From: Thermoleophilia bacterium
GTDB lineage: Bacteria; Actinomycetota; Thermoleophilia; Gaiellales; Gaiellaceae
Length of the DNA: 15,010 nucleotides
NCBI GenBank assembly: GCA_016844515.1
Contig: JAERMP010000148.1
Location: 1-15,010, forward strand
Reading direction: 5' to 3'
Made by a program: the position numbers and the translations under genes. Shown here piece by piece: positions 1-6,749 of the stretch. Every line of letters begins with the position of its first letter. The stretch's first letter is position 1. The notes beneath the pieces were generated by a model that worked only from the letters and a program-made list of their open reading frames with translations, did no database searches and was not told the origin of the DNA.

Positions 1-75
1 CGCGGAGTTGGACGAGGAAGGGACAGCGGACGGCCAGGAGCCCCGCGAGGGGCATGACCAAGCCGATTCTGAGGA
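1..75. other. Left edge, no assignable gene
   Basis: These 75 bases lie downstream of the tRNA 3' end and run to the window edge. One plus-strand frame (from base 2) stays open through the tRNA to a stop at about 145, but it reads through a tRNA gene and shows no recognisable motif, so I do not call it coding. The only structure seen is the small hairpin listed separately. Confidence 0.3.
40..53 (-). terminator. Possible hairpin terminator downstream of tRNA-Val
   Basis: GCCCC-GCGA-GGGGC forms a perfect 5-bp stem with a 4-base loop, 22 nt beyond the mature 3' end of the minus-strand tRNA. There is no T-run after it on the minus strand, only mildly pyrimidine-rich sequence. The position suits a tRNA terminator or processing site; the evidence is weak. 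Confidence 0.3.
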
Positions 76-148
76 TGGGCGGTACTGGGCTCGAACCAGT
101 GACCCCCAGCTTGTCGAGCTGGTGCTCTCCCAACTGAGCTAACCGCCC
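76..148 (-). tRNA. tRNA-Val (anticodon GAC)
   Basis: The reverse complement folds as a complete cloverleaf of 73 nt. The 7-bp acceptor stem is GGGCGGT/ACCGCCC. The D-arm carries AGCTCAGTTGGGAGAGC, the anticodon stem is CCAGC/GCTGG around loop TCGACAA, and the T-arm contains GGTTCGAGCC. Anticodon GAC reads valine codons GTC and GTT. Discriminator base A is at 76. The genome does not encode CCA, since TCC follows, so CCA must be added by nucleotidyltransferase. A promoter-like sequence sits 10 nt upstream of the 5' end. Confidence 0.97.
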
Positions 149-158
149 CAGGTGGCTC

Positions 159-188
159 AGATTAGCGCAATCCATCTGATGTTCTCAA
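159..188 (-). promoter_or_regulatory. Putative promoter of tRNA-Val
   Basis: On the minus strand, TTGAGA (188-183) and TAATCT (164-159) are separated by 18 nt, and the -10 ends 10 nt before the tRNA 5' end. The -10 fits the actinobacterial TAnnnT form. The -35 directly abuts the putative -10 of the divergent creatininase gene (189-194), so the two promoters are packed back to back and may compete. Confidence 0.6.
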
Positions 189-194
189 TACGCT
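189..194 (+). promoter_or_regulatory. Putative -10 of creatininase gene (leaderless)
   Basis: TACGCT lies 7 nt before the GTG start at 202, which places the expected transcription start at or within a base of the start codon. No Shine-Dalgarno sequence is visible in this space. Confidence 0.5.
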
Positions 195-201
195 CTCTCG
201 C

Positions 202-972
202 GTGTCGGCGGTGCATCTCGCCCACCTCACCTGGCCCGAGGCTGAGGCGCTACGCGCGCGGGACGACGTCGTCGGGCTCATCCCAACGGGCTCGCTCGAG
301 CAACACGGGCCGCACCTCCCCCTCGGCACCGACTTTTTGGCCGCGGAAGCGCTCGCGGACGCAATTGCCGAACGGCTCCCCGCCCCGGTCGTCGTGACGC
401 CGGTGCTGACGGCCGGCCTCTCGGAGCACCACCTCGCGTTCCCGGGCACCGTCACCCTTCCCGAGGACGCGTTCCGAAGCTGGATCGATGCGCACATCGC
501 CGCGCTCGAGCGGATCGGCGTCCGGCGTGTCGCAGTCTTCAGCGGCCACGGGGGCAACTTCGCGTGCATCGGCGACGTCGCGGCCGGATATGCGGCCCGG
601 GGAAGCGCGGTTCGCGTGATCGCGTACGACGACGTTCTCACCTTCCTCCGAGTGATGACCGAGGCAGCGCGTTCGACAGGCGTCTCGGTGCCCGAGACCG
701 ACGGTCACGCCGGCATCCTCGAGACGAGCTTCGCGCTCGCGCGCTTCAACCCGGGCCTCGTCCGCGACTTCGCCGGCGTGGAGGGCTTCACGGGCGGAGA
801 GCCCGGCTGGGAGGAGCGGATGATGGCGGAGGGAATCGACTCGCTCACGCCAACCGGAGTCCTCGGGGACCCGGCCGGGGCGAGCGTCGAAGTCGGGGAG
901 GCGATCTTCGAGGCGCTGGCGGACGAGCTCACACGCTGGATCGCGCGAGAGTTCGACATCCCAGACGGTTGA
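202..972 (+). CDS. Creatininase-family metal-dependent amidohydrolase
   Basis: This 256-residue protein has the usual length and all signatures of the creatinine amidohydrolase family (creatininase, MftE and related amidases), cytosolic enzymes that cleave cyclic or linear amide bonds with a binuclear metal centre. The N-terminal motif GSLEQHGPHLPLGTD (residues 30-44) supplies Glu33, His35 and Asp44. SGHGGN (114-119) supplies His116, and HAGILETS (169-176) supplies Glu174. These correspond to the family metal ligands. Start GTG 202 is chosen for the TACGCT 7 nt upstream; GTG 211 is the alternative. The stop codon lies inside a hairpin shared with the converging acetyltransferase gene. No mycofactocin genes are adjacent, so MftE is not supported and the substrate is unknown. 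Family assignment is firm. Confidence 0.93.
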   Translation: MSAVHLAHLTWPEAEALRARDDVVGLIPTGSLEQHGPHLPLGTDFLAAEALADAIAERLPAPVVVTPVLTAGLSEHHLAFPGTVTLPEDAFRSWIDAHIAALERIGVRRVAVFSGHGGNFACIGDVAAGYAARGSAVRVIAYDDVLTFLRVMTEAARSTGVSVPETDGHAGILETSFALARFNPGLVRDFAGVEGFTGGEPGWEERMMAEGIDSLTPTGVLGDPAGASVEVGEAIFEALADELTRWIAREFDIPDG

Positions 973-997
973 GCGGCCGCGCCGTTGGCGCCGCTCA
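970..997. terminator. Bidirectional hairpin between convergent genes
   Basis: TGAGCGGC (970-977) pairs with GCCGCTCA (990-997), and an inner GCC/GGC pair forms around GTT. Both flanking stop codons are in the stem: TGA of the creatininase gene at 970-972 and the complementary TGA of the acetyltransferase gene at 997-995. There is no U-tract, as is common in GC-rich actinobacteria. It could end transcription in both directions. Confidence 0.6.
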
Positions 998-2218
998 GAA
1001 GAGCTCGGGGCACCACGGTGCGCGGTCGGTCGCGAAGATCGCGTCCGCCCGCGCGAGGCCGCCGCGCCGCGCTTCCTCGACCAGCCCGGCACGGGCGAGC
1101 TGTGTGAACGAGAACCCGCCGAGATAGGTCGCGCCGAGCGCGGTCACGTCCAGCCGCAGGTCTGCGGCACGGGTCGAGCGGCGCGCCGCGCCGCTCGCGA
1201 GTGTCCACGTGCCGGCGTTCCAGGGACCGAAGTCGTCTCGAACGTCGAACGTCACGCGGCCGTCCGCGCCATACCCGCGGGCCGAGAGGGCAGCGCCCAC
1301 GTCGACGAGGCGCACCCAGAGCCCGGTTTCGGCCGTGAGATCCAGCCGATCGAGACGCGCGACCATGTGCATGAGCGGGTGATCCGCGGGAAGGAACCAC
1401 GCGAGGATCTCGTCTACCCAGTCGATCCCGAACAGGAATCGCCAGATCTCACGCATTCCCGTGACATCGGTCGCGATCGCTTCGATGACGCGGAGCCGAC
1501 GTGTCCACTGACCCTGCTCCTCTCGCTCCACGAGCCGATACATCGCATACGCAGTCGAGCGCCCGTCGAGCTCGAAGACGGCAAAGTTGAGAGGACCGGC
1601 TCCTTGCGGTCGTCTATCCGGATCATCTCGGAGCCGCCGCAGCTCCCACCAGTCCCGCGACCGTGAGAGAAAGCCAGGGGTGGTCTTGCGCACCTGGTTA
1701 TAGATGCGCGGAAACGTGCGCTTCGCCTCGTCCTGGTCGACGAGCCGAACGGCGCCCGCGCGCGCAGGGGCATCAGCCCTCATGGACGCCCAGGTGCGGG
1801 GAAGCGTGACCTGATGCCGCAAGGACGCGAGCCCGTAGCCATAGCGACCGTAGATCGTCTCTTCCGACGCGAACAGGGCTGCTATCGGCTCTCCGCGCTC
1901 GCGGACATCGTCGAGTTGCGCACGCATCATGCGGGTGAGGAGTCCTTGACGGCGATGGGTCGGGAGCGTGCCGACCACCGTCACACCGGCACACGGCACG
2001 GACACCGAGCCCGGGACAGTCATGTCGAAGGTAAATGCGCCCGCACCGGCCACTGCCTTGTCACCGTCGAAGACCGCGTGCGTCCGTTCGGCAGAGAGAA
2101 GTCTCGCGAACCGTTCGACCTCTTCAGGCTTCGGTACCCAGCCGAAGTAGTGGCCAATCGCCCCCCATGCCTGGGCGAGCTCTTCGTGGGAACGGCACGC
2201 CCGAACCCGGTACGCCAC
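995..2218 (-). CDS. Eis-like GNAT N-acetyltransferase
   Basis: This 407-residue protein has the layout of the Eis (enhanced intracellular survival) family: two GNAT folds followed by an SCP2-like C-terminal domain. The acetyl-CoA loop is visible in VTVVGTLPTHRRQGLLTRMM (R/Q-x-x-G/A form, near residue 90). ASEETIYGRYGYGLAS (about 117-132) holds the tyrosine corresponding to the general acid of mycobacterial Eis. The chain ends in WCPELF; in Eis the carboxylate of the terminal phenylalanine is the catalytic base, and that terminal Phe is present here. Eis enzymes acetylate amines on aminoglycosides and other substrates, but the natural substrate here is unknown. Start GTG 2218 has TAGGAT 7 nt upstream, readable as either a -10 or an AGGA ribosome site. 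The helicase gene ends 39 nt upstream on the same strand, so cotranscription is also possible. Confidence 0.9.
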   Translation of the reverse strand: MAYRVRACRSHEELAQAWGAIGHYFGWVPKPEEVERFARLLSAERTHAVFDGDKAVAGAGAFTFDMTVPGSVSVPCAGVTVVGTLPTHRRQGLLTRMMRAQLDDVRERGEPIAALFASEETIYGRYGYGLASLRHQVTLPRTWASMRADAPARAGAVRLVDQDEAKRTFPRIYNQVRKTTPGFLSRSRDWWELRRLRDDPDRRPQGAGPLNFAVFELDGRSTAYAMYRLVEREEQGQWTRRLRVIEAIATDVTGMREIWRFLFGIDWVDEILAWFLPADHPLMHMVARLDRLDLTAETGLWVRLVDVGAALSARGYGADGRVTFDVRDDFGPWNAGTWTLASGAARRSTRAADLRLDVTALGATYLGGFSFTQLARAGLVEEARRGGLARADAIFATDRAPWCPELF

Positions 2219-2225
2219 GGCGCGG

Positions 2226-2231
2226 ATCCTA
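2226..2231 (-). promoter_or_regulatory. Putative -10 or ribosome site before the Eis-like gene
   Basis: TAGGAT on the minus strand ends 7 nt before GTG 2218. It fits the same TAnnnT-to-start spacing seen at other units, but the embedded AGGA could equally serve as a ribosome site in a helicase-acetyltransferase transcript. Confidence 0.35.
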
Positions 2232-2243
2232 CTGATGCGGTCG

Positions 2244-2261
2244 CAGCAAGCCTCGCCCTAC
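2244..2261 (-). repeat. Partial copy of GTAGGGGCGAGGCTTGC element
   Basis: The minus strand reads GTAGGGCGAGGCTTGC immediately at the helicase stop codon (TAG 2260-2258). It matches, with one base missing, the left arm of the perfect palindrome at 13053-13076, which likewise begins at the stop codon of the CeoC-like gene. The right arm is absent here (TGCGACC follows), so no strong hairpin forms. Confidence 0.4.
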
Positions 2262-4449
2262 GCGATCTTCTCGAGCGGGGCGTACTCGACCATGAGCCGT
2301 CTTTCGGTTCCGTCGGCGGCGAAGCGGATGGTCACGACACCTCCGGGCTCGATCCCCGTGACGATCCCTTCACCGAGTGAGCCATGCCGGACGGCGTCGC
2401 CGGTGGAGAGCACTAGTCCTGGCCTCGGCTCCACCGCCGCGCCGGGCTGCGCCTTGTACCCACTCCAGGACGACGGACGAAGTCGCTCCCGCTCGACCTC
2501 ACGAGGCAGCTCGTCGAGGAACCGGGACGAGAGGTTATAGCTCCTCCGGCCGAAGAGCGAGCGCGACAGTGTGTGCGTCAGAGTCAGCCGCTCCATCGCC
2601 CGCGTCATCCCCACGTAGCAAAGACGGCGCTCCTCCTCCACCCCCTGCTCCTCGATCGCGCGGACGTGCGGGAAGATGCCTTCCTCCATCCCGATCACGA
2701 AGACGGTGCGGAACTCGAGGCCCTTCGCGTTGTGCAGCGTCATCAGCGTGACGAGGCCGCGGTCGTCGGAGATCGTGTCCTGGTCGGAGACGAGCGCGAT
2801 GTCCTGGAGGAAGCCGGCGAGCGATGCGTCGGCGGTCTGCTGCCGATACTCGCGGGCGACGCCGACGAGCTCCTGCAGGTTCTCGATCCTTCCTCTGGCC
2901 TCGATCGTCCGCTCGGCCTCGAGCGCGTCGAGCGTTCCCGTCTTCTCGAGCACGCGCTCGAGGATCTCGTCCACCGGGAGCTCCTGCGAGAGCGCCATGA
3001 GCGACTCCATCGTCGCGTGGAAGCCGCGGACGGCGCGACACGAGGCGGCGGTCACGCCAGCAGCCTCGGGATCGGCCATTGCGGCGAAGAGGGTGCGGCC
3101 CGTGTTCTCGGCGTGGGTGACGAGCCGCTGCAGCGAGGTATCCCCGATCCCGCGGCGCGGACGGTTCGCGATCCGTAGCAGCGATGTCGCATCCGGCGGG
3201 TTGACGAGCACGGAGAGGTACGCAGTCGCGTCGCGGATCTCCGCGCGCTCGTAGAAGCGCGGACCGCCGATGACCTGGTAGGGGACGTCCTGCCGGACGA
3301 GCACGTCCTCGAGCACCCGGGACTGCGCGTTCGTTCTGTAGAAGACCGCGATCTCACTGGCCGAGAGGCCGCCGTCGATGTGCGATGCGATCTCCGCCGC
3401 GACGAATCGTGCCTCCGCGTGCTCGTCCTCGACCTCGATAACACGCACAGGATCGCCCTCGCCGAGCTCGGAGAAAAGGTTCTTGGGCTTGCGCTCGCGG
3501 TTCTGCTCGATCAGCGAGTTGGCCGCGCGCAGAATCATGTTCGTCGAGCGGTAGTTCTGCTCGAGTGTGACGACGACCGTCCCGGGGAAGTCCTTCTCGA
3601 ACTCGAGGATGTTGCGTATGTCAGCGCCTCGGAAGCCGTACACCGACTGGTCCTGATCGCCGACCGCACACACGTTCCCGTGCTCGCCGCCGAGGAGCTG
3701 CAGCAGCCGGTACTGCGCGTGGTTCGTGTCCTGGTACTCGTCGACGAGGACGTAGCGGAACGCCTTTCGCCAGCGCTCGAGCGCCTCGGGGAAGCGCTCG
3801 AAGACCTGCACGGTCAACATCAGCATGTCGTCGAAATCGACGGCATTCGAGGCGTGGAGGCGGCGCTGGTAGAGCTCATACGTCTCCGCAACCGTCTGGT
3901 CCCAGAACGAGGCGACGCGCTTCGCGTACTCCTCGGGCGAGACGAGCTCGTTCTTGGCGCGCGAGATCTGCGCGTGGATGCCGCGAGGCGAGAACCGCTT
4001 CGGATCCTTCCCGAGCTGCTCGAGGCACGCCCTGACGAGGCGCACCTGATCCTGGTCGTCGTAGATCGTGAAGGTCGAGCGATAGCCGAGCCGCTCTGCC
4101 TCGCGTCGCAGCATCCGACCGCAGGCTGCGTGGAACGTGAGGATCCAGATCGCCCGCGCAGTCGTGCCGAGCATCCGCTCGAGGCGCTCGCGCATCTCCC
4201 CCGCCGCCTTGTTCGTGAACGTGATCGCGAGAATCTCGTTCCCGCCTTGTTCGTGAATGTGATCGCGAGGATCTCGTTCGGCTTGACACCGCAGGCGCGA
4301 ATCAGATGAGCGACCCGATAGGTGAGGACGCGCGTCTTGCCTGATCCCGCCCCGGCGACGACGAGAAGCGGCCCCTCGGTGGCGAGAACAGCCTCGCGCT
4401 GAGCCTCGTTCAGGTCGGCGAGGTAGCTCTCGGGGGTCGCAACGGCCAC
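2258..4449 (-). CDS. pcrA: UvrD/PcrA-type ATP-dependent DNA helicase, frame broken by a 38-bp duplication
   Basis: This is a superfamily 1A 3'-to-5' helicase of nucleotide excision repair and replication-fork maintenance. The N-terminal frame (from GTG 4449) holds the Q motif LNEAQREAV and Walker A GAGSGKT (residues 33-39) and reaches motif Ia TFTNKA. The rest lies in another frame, open from ATG 4195 to the stop (645 residues), with DEYQDTN (motif II), [14 protein letters not shown] (III), LEQNYRST (IV), [10 protein letters not shown] (V) and [10 protein letters not shown] (VI). A 38-bp sequence encoding [12 protein letters not shown] is present twice in tandem at 4204-4279. Removing one copy gives a continuous 717-residue protein of normal PcrA length. 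As written, no single frame encodes both Walker A and motifs II-VI. I think the gene is intact in the organism and the break is an assembly error, but real disruption is not excluded. TAGCAT sits 6 nt before the start. Confidence 0.9.
4204..4279 (-). repeat. 38-bp imperfect tandem duplication inside helicase gene
   Basis: Copies 4204-4241 and 4242-4279 match at 36 of 38 positions. The differences are 4220 C against 4258 T, and 4232 A against 4270 G. Both are transitions at third codon positions that leave the encoded peptide (around [10 protein letters not shown]) unchanged. The period of 38 is not a multiple of 3 and shifts the frame. Confidence 0.97.
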
Positions 4450-4455
4450 TTTCCG

Positions 4456-4461
4456 ATGCTA
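4456..4461 (-). promoter_or_regulatory. Putative -10 of helicase gene (leaderless)
   Basis: On the minus strand TAGCAT is followed by six bases (CGGAAA) and then GTG 4449. No convincing ribosome site is visible, so the mRNA probably starts at the start codon. Confidence 0.5.
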
Positions 4462-4491
4462 TCCGTCACCACGGAGGAACCCTCCCAGCAC

Positions 4492-4497
4492 TACGAT
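4492..4497 (+). promoter_or_regulatory. Putative -10 of VOC gene (leaderless)
   Basis: TACGAT is followed by exactly six bases and then ATG 4504. This spacing decides the start in favour of 4504 over the in-frame ATG 4456, which overlaps the helicase -10 on the opposite strand. Confidence 0.5.
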
Positions 4498-4503
4498 CGA
4501 CCG

Positions 4504-4905
4504 ATGATCGAGGCGATTCATACGCTCATCTACTCCGACGACCCCGAGGCGACGAGAGCGTTCTTCCGCGACGTGCTCGGTTGGCCGTACGTCGAGCACC
4601 CCGAGTCGGAGCCCGGGTGGCTCATCTTCAAGACTGGGCCGAGCGAGATGGGCGTCCACCCCACCTCCGGAACGCATGCGGGCGAGACCTACACGTATCC
4701 GCGGCACCACTCGATCTCGCTGATGTGCGATGACATCGACGCGACAAGAGCGGAGCTCGCGGCGAAGGGAGCGACGTTCTCCGACGAGGTCCAGGACTTC
4801 GGGTTCGGACTGGGGACGATGCTGGAGCTGCCGGGTGCGGGCGGGATCCTCCTCTACGAGCCTCGGCATCCCGAGGCGCACAGCCCGAGCCGCGACCAGC
4901 TCTAG
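4504..4905 (+). CDS. VOC-superfamily protein (glyoxalase/bleomycin-resistance fold)
   Basis: A 133-residue single-domain vicinal-oxygen-chelate protein with two beta-alpha-beta-beta-beta halves. The first half opens with IEAIHTLIYSDDPEATRAFFRDVLGW and the second with HHSISLMCDDIDATRAELAAKG. Candidate metal ligands are His6 at the first strand, the histidines of RHHSISL and the glutamate of LLYEPRH near the C-terminus, so a divalent metal site may be retained. The family includes glyoxalase I, extradiol dioxygenases and antibiotic-binding proteins, and nothing here selects among them. ATG 4504 is preferred because homologous proteins begin at this point and a -10-like TACGAT lies 6 nt upstream. 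An extension to 4456 adds 16 residues without family similarity. Its TAG stop overlaps that of the converging ATPase gene. Confidence 0.85.
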   Translation: MIEAIHTLIYSDDPEATRAFFRDVLGWPYVEHPESEPGWLIFKTGPSEMGVHPTSGTHAGETYTYPRHHSISLMCDDIDATRAELAAKGATFSDEVQDFGFGLGTMLELPGAGGILLYEPRHPEAHSPSRDQL

Positions 4906-5684
4906 TCGTTCGCGGACGTTCGCCGGGGGACGACGGCGAGCCGGTCGCCTACTGAGATGACGTCGATCGACGCCCCGTAGTGGCTTGCGATCAGGTCCTC
5001 GGTGAGGACGTCGCGCGGGACGCCGTCGGCCGCCACCCGACCGCCGTCGAGGAGGACCATGCGGTCGGCGTACTGCGCCGCCAGGGTGAGGTCGTGCATG
5101 GCCGCGACGAGGGTGAGCCCCGATTCCGCGCGCAGAGTGTCTAGTAGGTCGAAGGCCTGCTGCTGATGGCCGATGTCGAGCGCCGCCGTGGGCTCGTCGA
5201 GGAGGACGATGCGCGCCTCCTGGGCGAGCGCCCGGGCGACGACCGCTCGCTGCTTCTCGCCACCCGAGAGCGTGCCGAGCCGGCGCTCCTCGTAGCCGAG
5301 CAGGTCCAGGCGAGCTAGTGCGCGCGCCGCGGCTTCACGGTCGCGCCTGCTCTCCTTCGCCAGCGGGCCGAGATGCGGAGTGCGGCCGAGGAGCACGTAC
5401 TCGCCGACCGTCATCCACGGAGGCGTGGACGGTTCCTGCGGCACGACCGCGATGAGGCGGGCGAGCTCCACGCGGGCCATCTCCCTGATCGAGCGGCCTC
5501 CGAGCGCGATGAGGCCAGAGAACGAGACGAGGCGCGCGATCGCTCGCAGGAGCGTCGTCTTCCCGGCGCCGTTCGGGCCGATGAGCGCAAGCCACTCCCC
5601 CTCGGCGACCGACGCGTCGATCCCGTCGACGACCGGTCGCCCTCCGAGAACGACGGTGACGCTCTGCAGCTCGATCGCCGTCAC
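4902..5684 (-). CDS. btuD: ABC transporter ATPase, cobalamin/iron-siderophore type (BtuD/FecE-like)
   Basis: This 260-residue nucleotide-binding subunit powers the importer. Walker A is GPNGAGKTT (36-44), the Q-loop glutamine is Gln83 in VVPQEPS, the ABC signature is LSGGEKQR (139-146), Walker B is IVLLDE (159-164) followed by the D-loop ALD, and the switch histidine is His197 in AAMHDLT. All catalytic elements are intact. GTG 5684 is chosen because GGAGGA lies just upstream and the GTGA overlaps the permease stop by four bases, typical of translational coupling. The riboswitch on the operon leader points to B12 rather than iron siderophore; the protein sequence alone would not separate these. 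The TAG stop lies on CTAG at 4902-4905, shared with the stop of the convergent VOC gene. Confidence 0.93.
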   Translation of the reverse strand: MTAIELQSVTVVLGGRPVVDGIDASVAEGEWLALIGPNGAGKTTLLRAIARLVSFSGLIALGGRSIREMARVELARLIAVVPQEPSTPPWMTVGEYVLLGRTPHLGPLAKESRRDREAAARALARLDLLGYEERRLGTLSGGEKQRAVVARALAQEARIVLLDEPTAALDIGHQQQAFDLLDTLRAESGLTLVAAMHDLTLAAQYADRMVLLDGGRVAADGVPRDVLTEDLIASHYGASIDVISVGDRLAVVPRRTSAND

Positions 5685-6745
5685 GAGCCTCCTCCCCGTG
5701 TCGTGCGCAGAACGAGCGCGAAGAACGGCGCCCCGAAGAACGCGGTCACCACTCCGAGCGGGATCTCGGCGGGCGAGAGTGCTGTGCGAGCGACCACGTC
5801 GGCGAGCACGAGGAACCCCGCCCCGATGATCACGGACAGTGGAAGCAGAGCCCGGTAGCCGACACCAGATACGAGGCGGATCGCGTGCGGGACGATGATT
5901 CCGACGAAGCCGATGAGCCCGCTCACGGCGACAGCGGCTGCTGTGCCGAGCGTCGCTGCGACGACGAGAGCGAGCCGCACTCGCCGGACATCGACGCCGA
6001 GGCTGGCTGCCTCGTCGTCGCCGAGGCTCAGGACATCGACGACGCGTCGCAGCGCGAGGATGACAACAATCGCGACGGCGACGTACGGAAGAATCAGCCA
6101 CACGTCGGCCCAGCCCGTGCTCGGAATGTTTCCGAGGATCCAGGAGTACACCTGCTGCAACGTCTCGGCGTTCTGCTGCTGGACGAACGTCTGCCAGGCC
6201 GTGAAGAACGCGGCAACGGTGACGCCCGCGAGGACGAGCGTCGCAGCGTCGCGCTCCCGCTTGGCCGAGCGGCCGACCGCGTAGGTGAGCAGGACTGCCA
6301 CCGATCCGCCGACGAAGGCGGCGACCGGGAGCGCACGCTGTCCACGCAGCCCCTCGGGGAGATACGCGATCGCGATCGTCGCTCCGAGACCCGCACCTGC
6401 GGCGACGCCGAGAAGGTACGGATCGGCGAGGGGATTGCGGAAAACGCCCTGGTAGGTCGCACCGGCTGACGCCAGCATCGCGCCCACGAGCGCAGCGAGG
6501 ACCACACGCGGAACGCGGATCTCCCAGAGGATCGCCTCCTCGGTCGGCGTGAGAGATGTGGAGACACCCGGTACGTGCAAGCGCGCGGCTGCCGACTCGA
6601 GCACAGCGCCGAACCCGAGGTCGATGGGGCCTGCGAGTACTCCGATCGCGAGCGAGAGGAGGAGGAACGCCACCGCAGAGCAGGCCCATCCGGGCGTGAG
6701 ACCTCGCGCCCGAACGTCCGGAGCGTGCTCCGCAGCGACGTTCAT
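5681..6745 (-). CDS. btuC: FecCD/BtuC-family ABC importer permease
   Basis: This 354-residue polytopic membrane protein has the family's usual length and about ten hydrophobic helices. The first is around residues 19-40 (GWACSAVAFLLLSLAIGVLA) and the last is near FFGAPFFALVLR at the C-terminus. The family hallmark GATYQGVFRNPLADPYLLGVAAG follows the second helix, and GLIGFVGIIVPHAIRL is the conserved loop region that contacts the ATPase in BtuC. It would form a homodimeric pore for corrinoid uptake with the ATPase and the upstream binding protein. ATG 6745 begins 4 nt after the binding-protein stop, and the 3' end overlaps the ATPase start by four bases, so the three genes form one transcription unit. 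Confidence 0.93.
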   Translation of the reverse strand: MNVAAEHAPDVRARGLTPGWACSAVAFLLLSLAIGVLAGPIDLGFGAVLESAAARLHVPGVSTSLTPTEEAILWEIRVPRVVLAALVGAMLASAGATYQGVFRNPLADPYLLGVAAGAGLGATIAIAYLPEGLRGQRALPVAAFVGGSVAVLLTYAVGRSAKRERDAATLVLAGVTVAAFFTAWQTFVQQQNAETLQQVYSWILGNIPSTGWADVWLILPYVAVAIVVILALRRVVDVLSLGDDEAASLGVDVRRVRLALVVAATLGTAAAVAVSGLIGFVGIIVPHAIRLVSGVGYRALLPLSVIIGAGFLVLADVVARTALSPAEIPLGVVTAFFGAPFFALVLRTTRGGGS

Positions 6746-6749
6746 CTGA

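Noticed and set aside
4204..4279. Programmed ribosomal frameshifting in the helicase gene
   Set aside because: There is no slippery heptamer or downstream structure. The frame changes at a tandem duplication, which explains it fully, and UvrD-type helicases are not known to use frameshifting.
4473..4485. GGAGG-AAC-CCTCC dyad between the divergent helicase and VOC promoters
   Set aside because: Arms of five bases in GC-rich DNA are expected by chance, and the sequence does not resemble a known SOS box.
4456..4503. Longer VOC protein starting at ATG 4456
   Set aside because: The extra 16 residues have no family similarity, the ATG overlaps the helicase -10 on the other strand, and TACGAT lies exactly 6 nt before ATG 4504.
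4902..6689. A single 595-residue ABC protein fusing permease and ATPase
   Set aside because: The first 335 residues are an out-of-frame reading of the permease gene. The ATPase begins at GTG 5684 with its own ribosome site and a four-base overlap.
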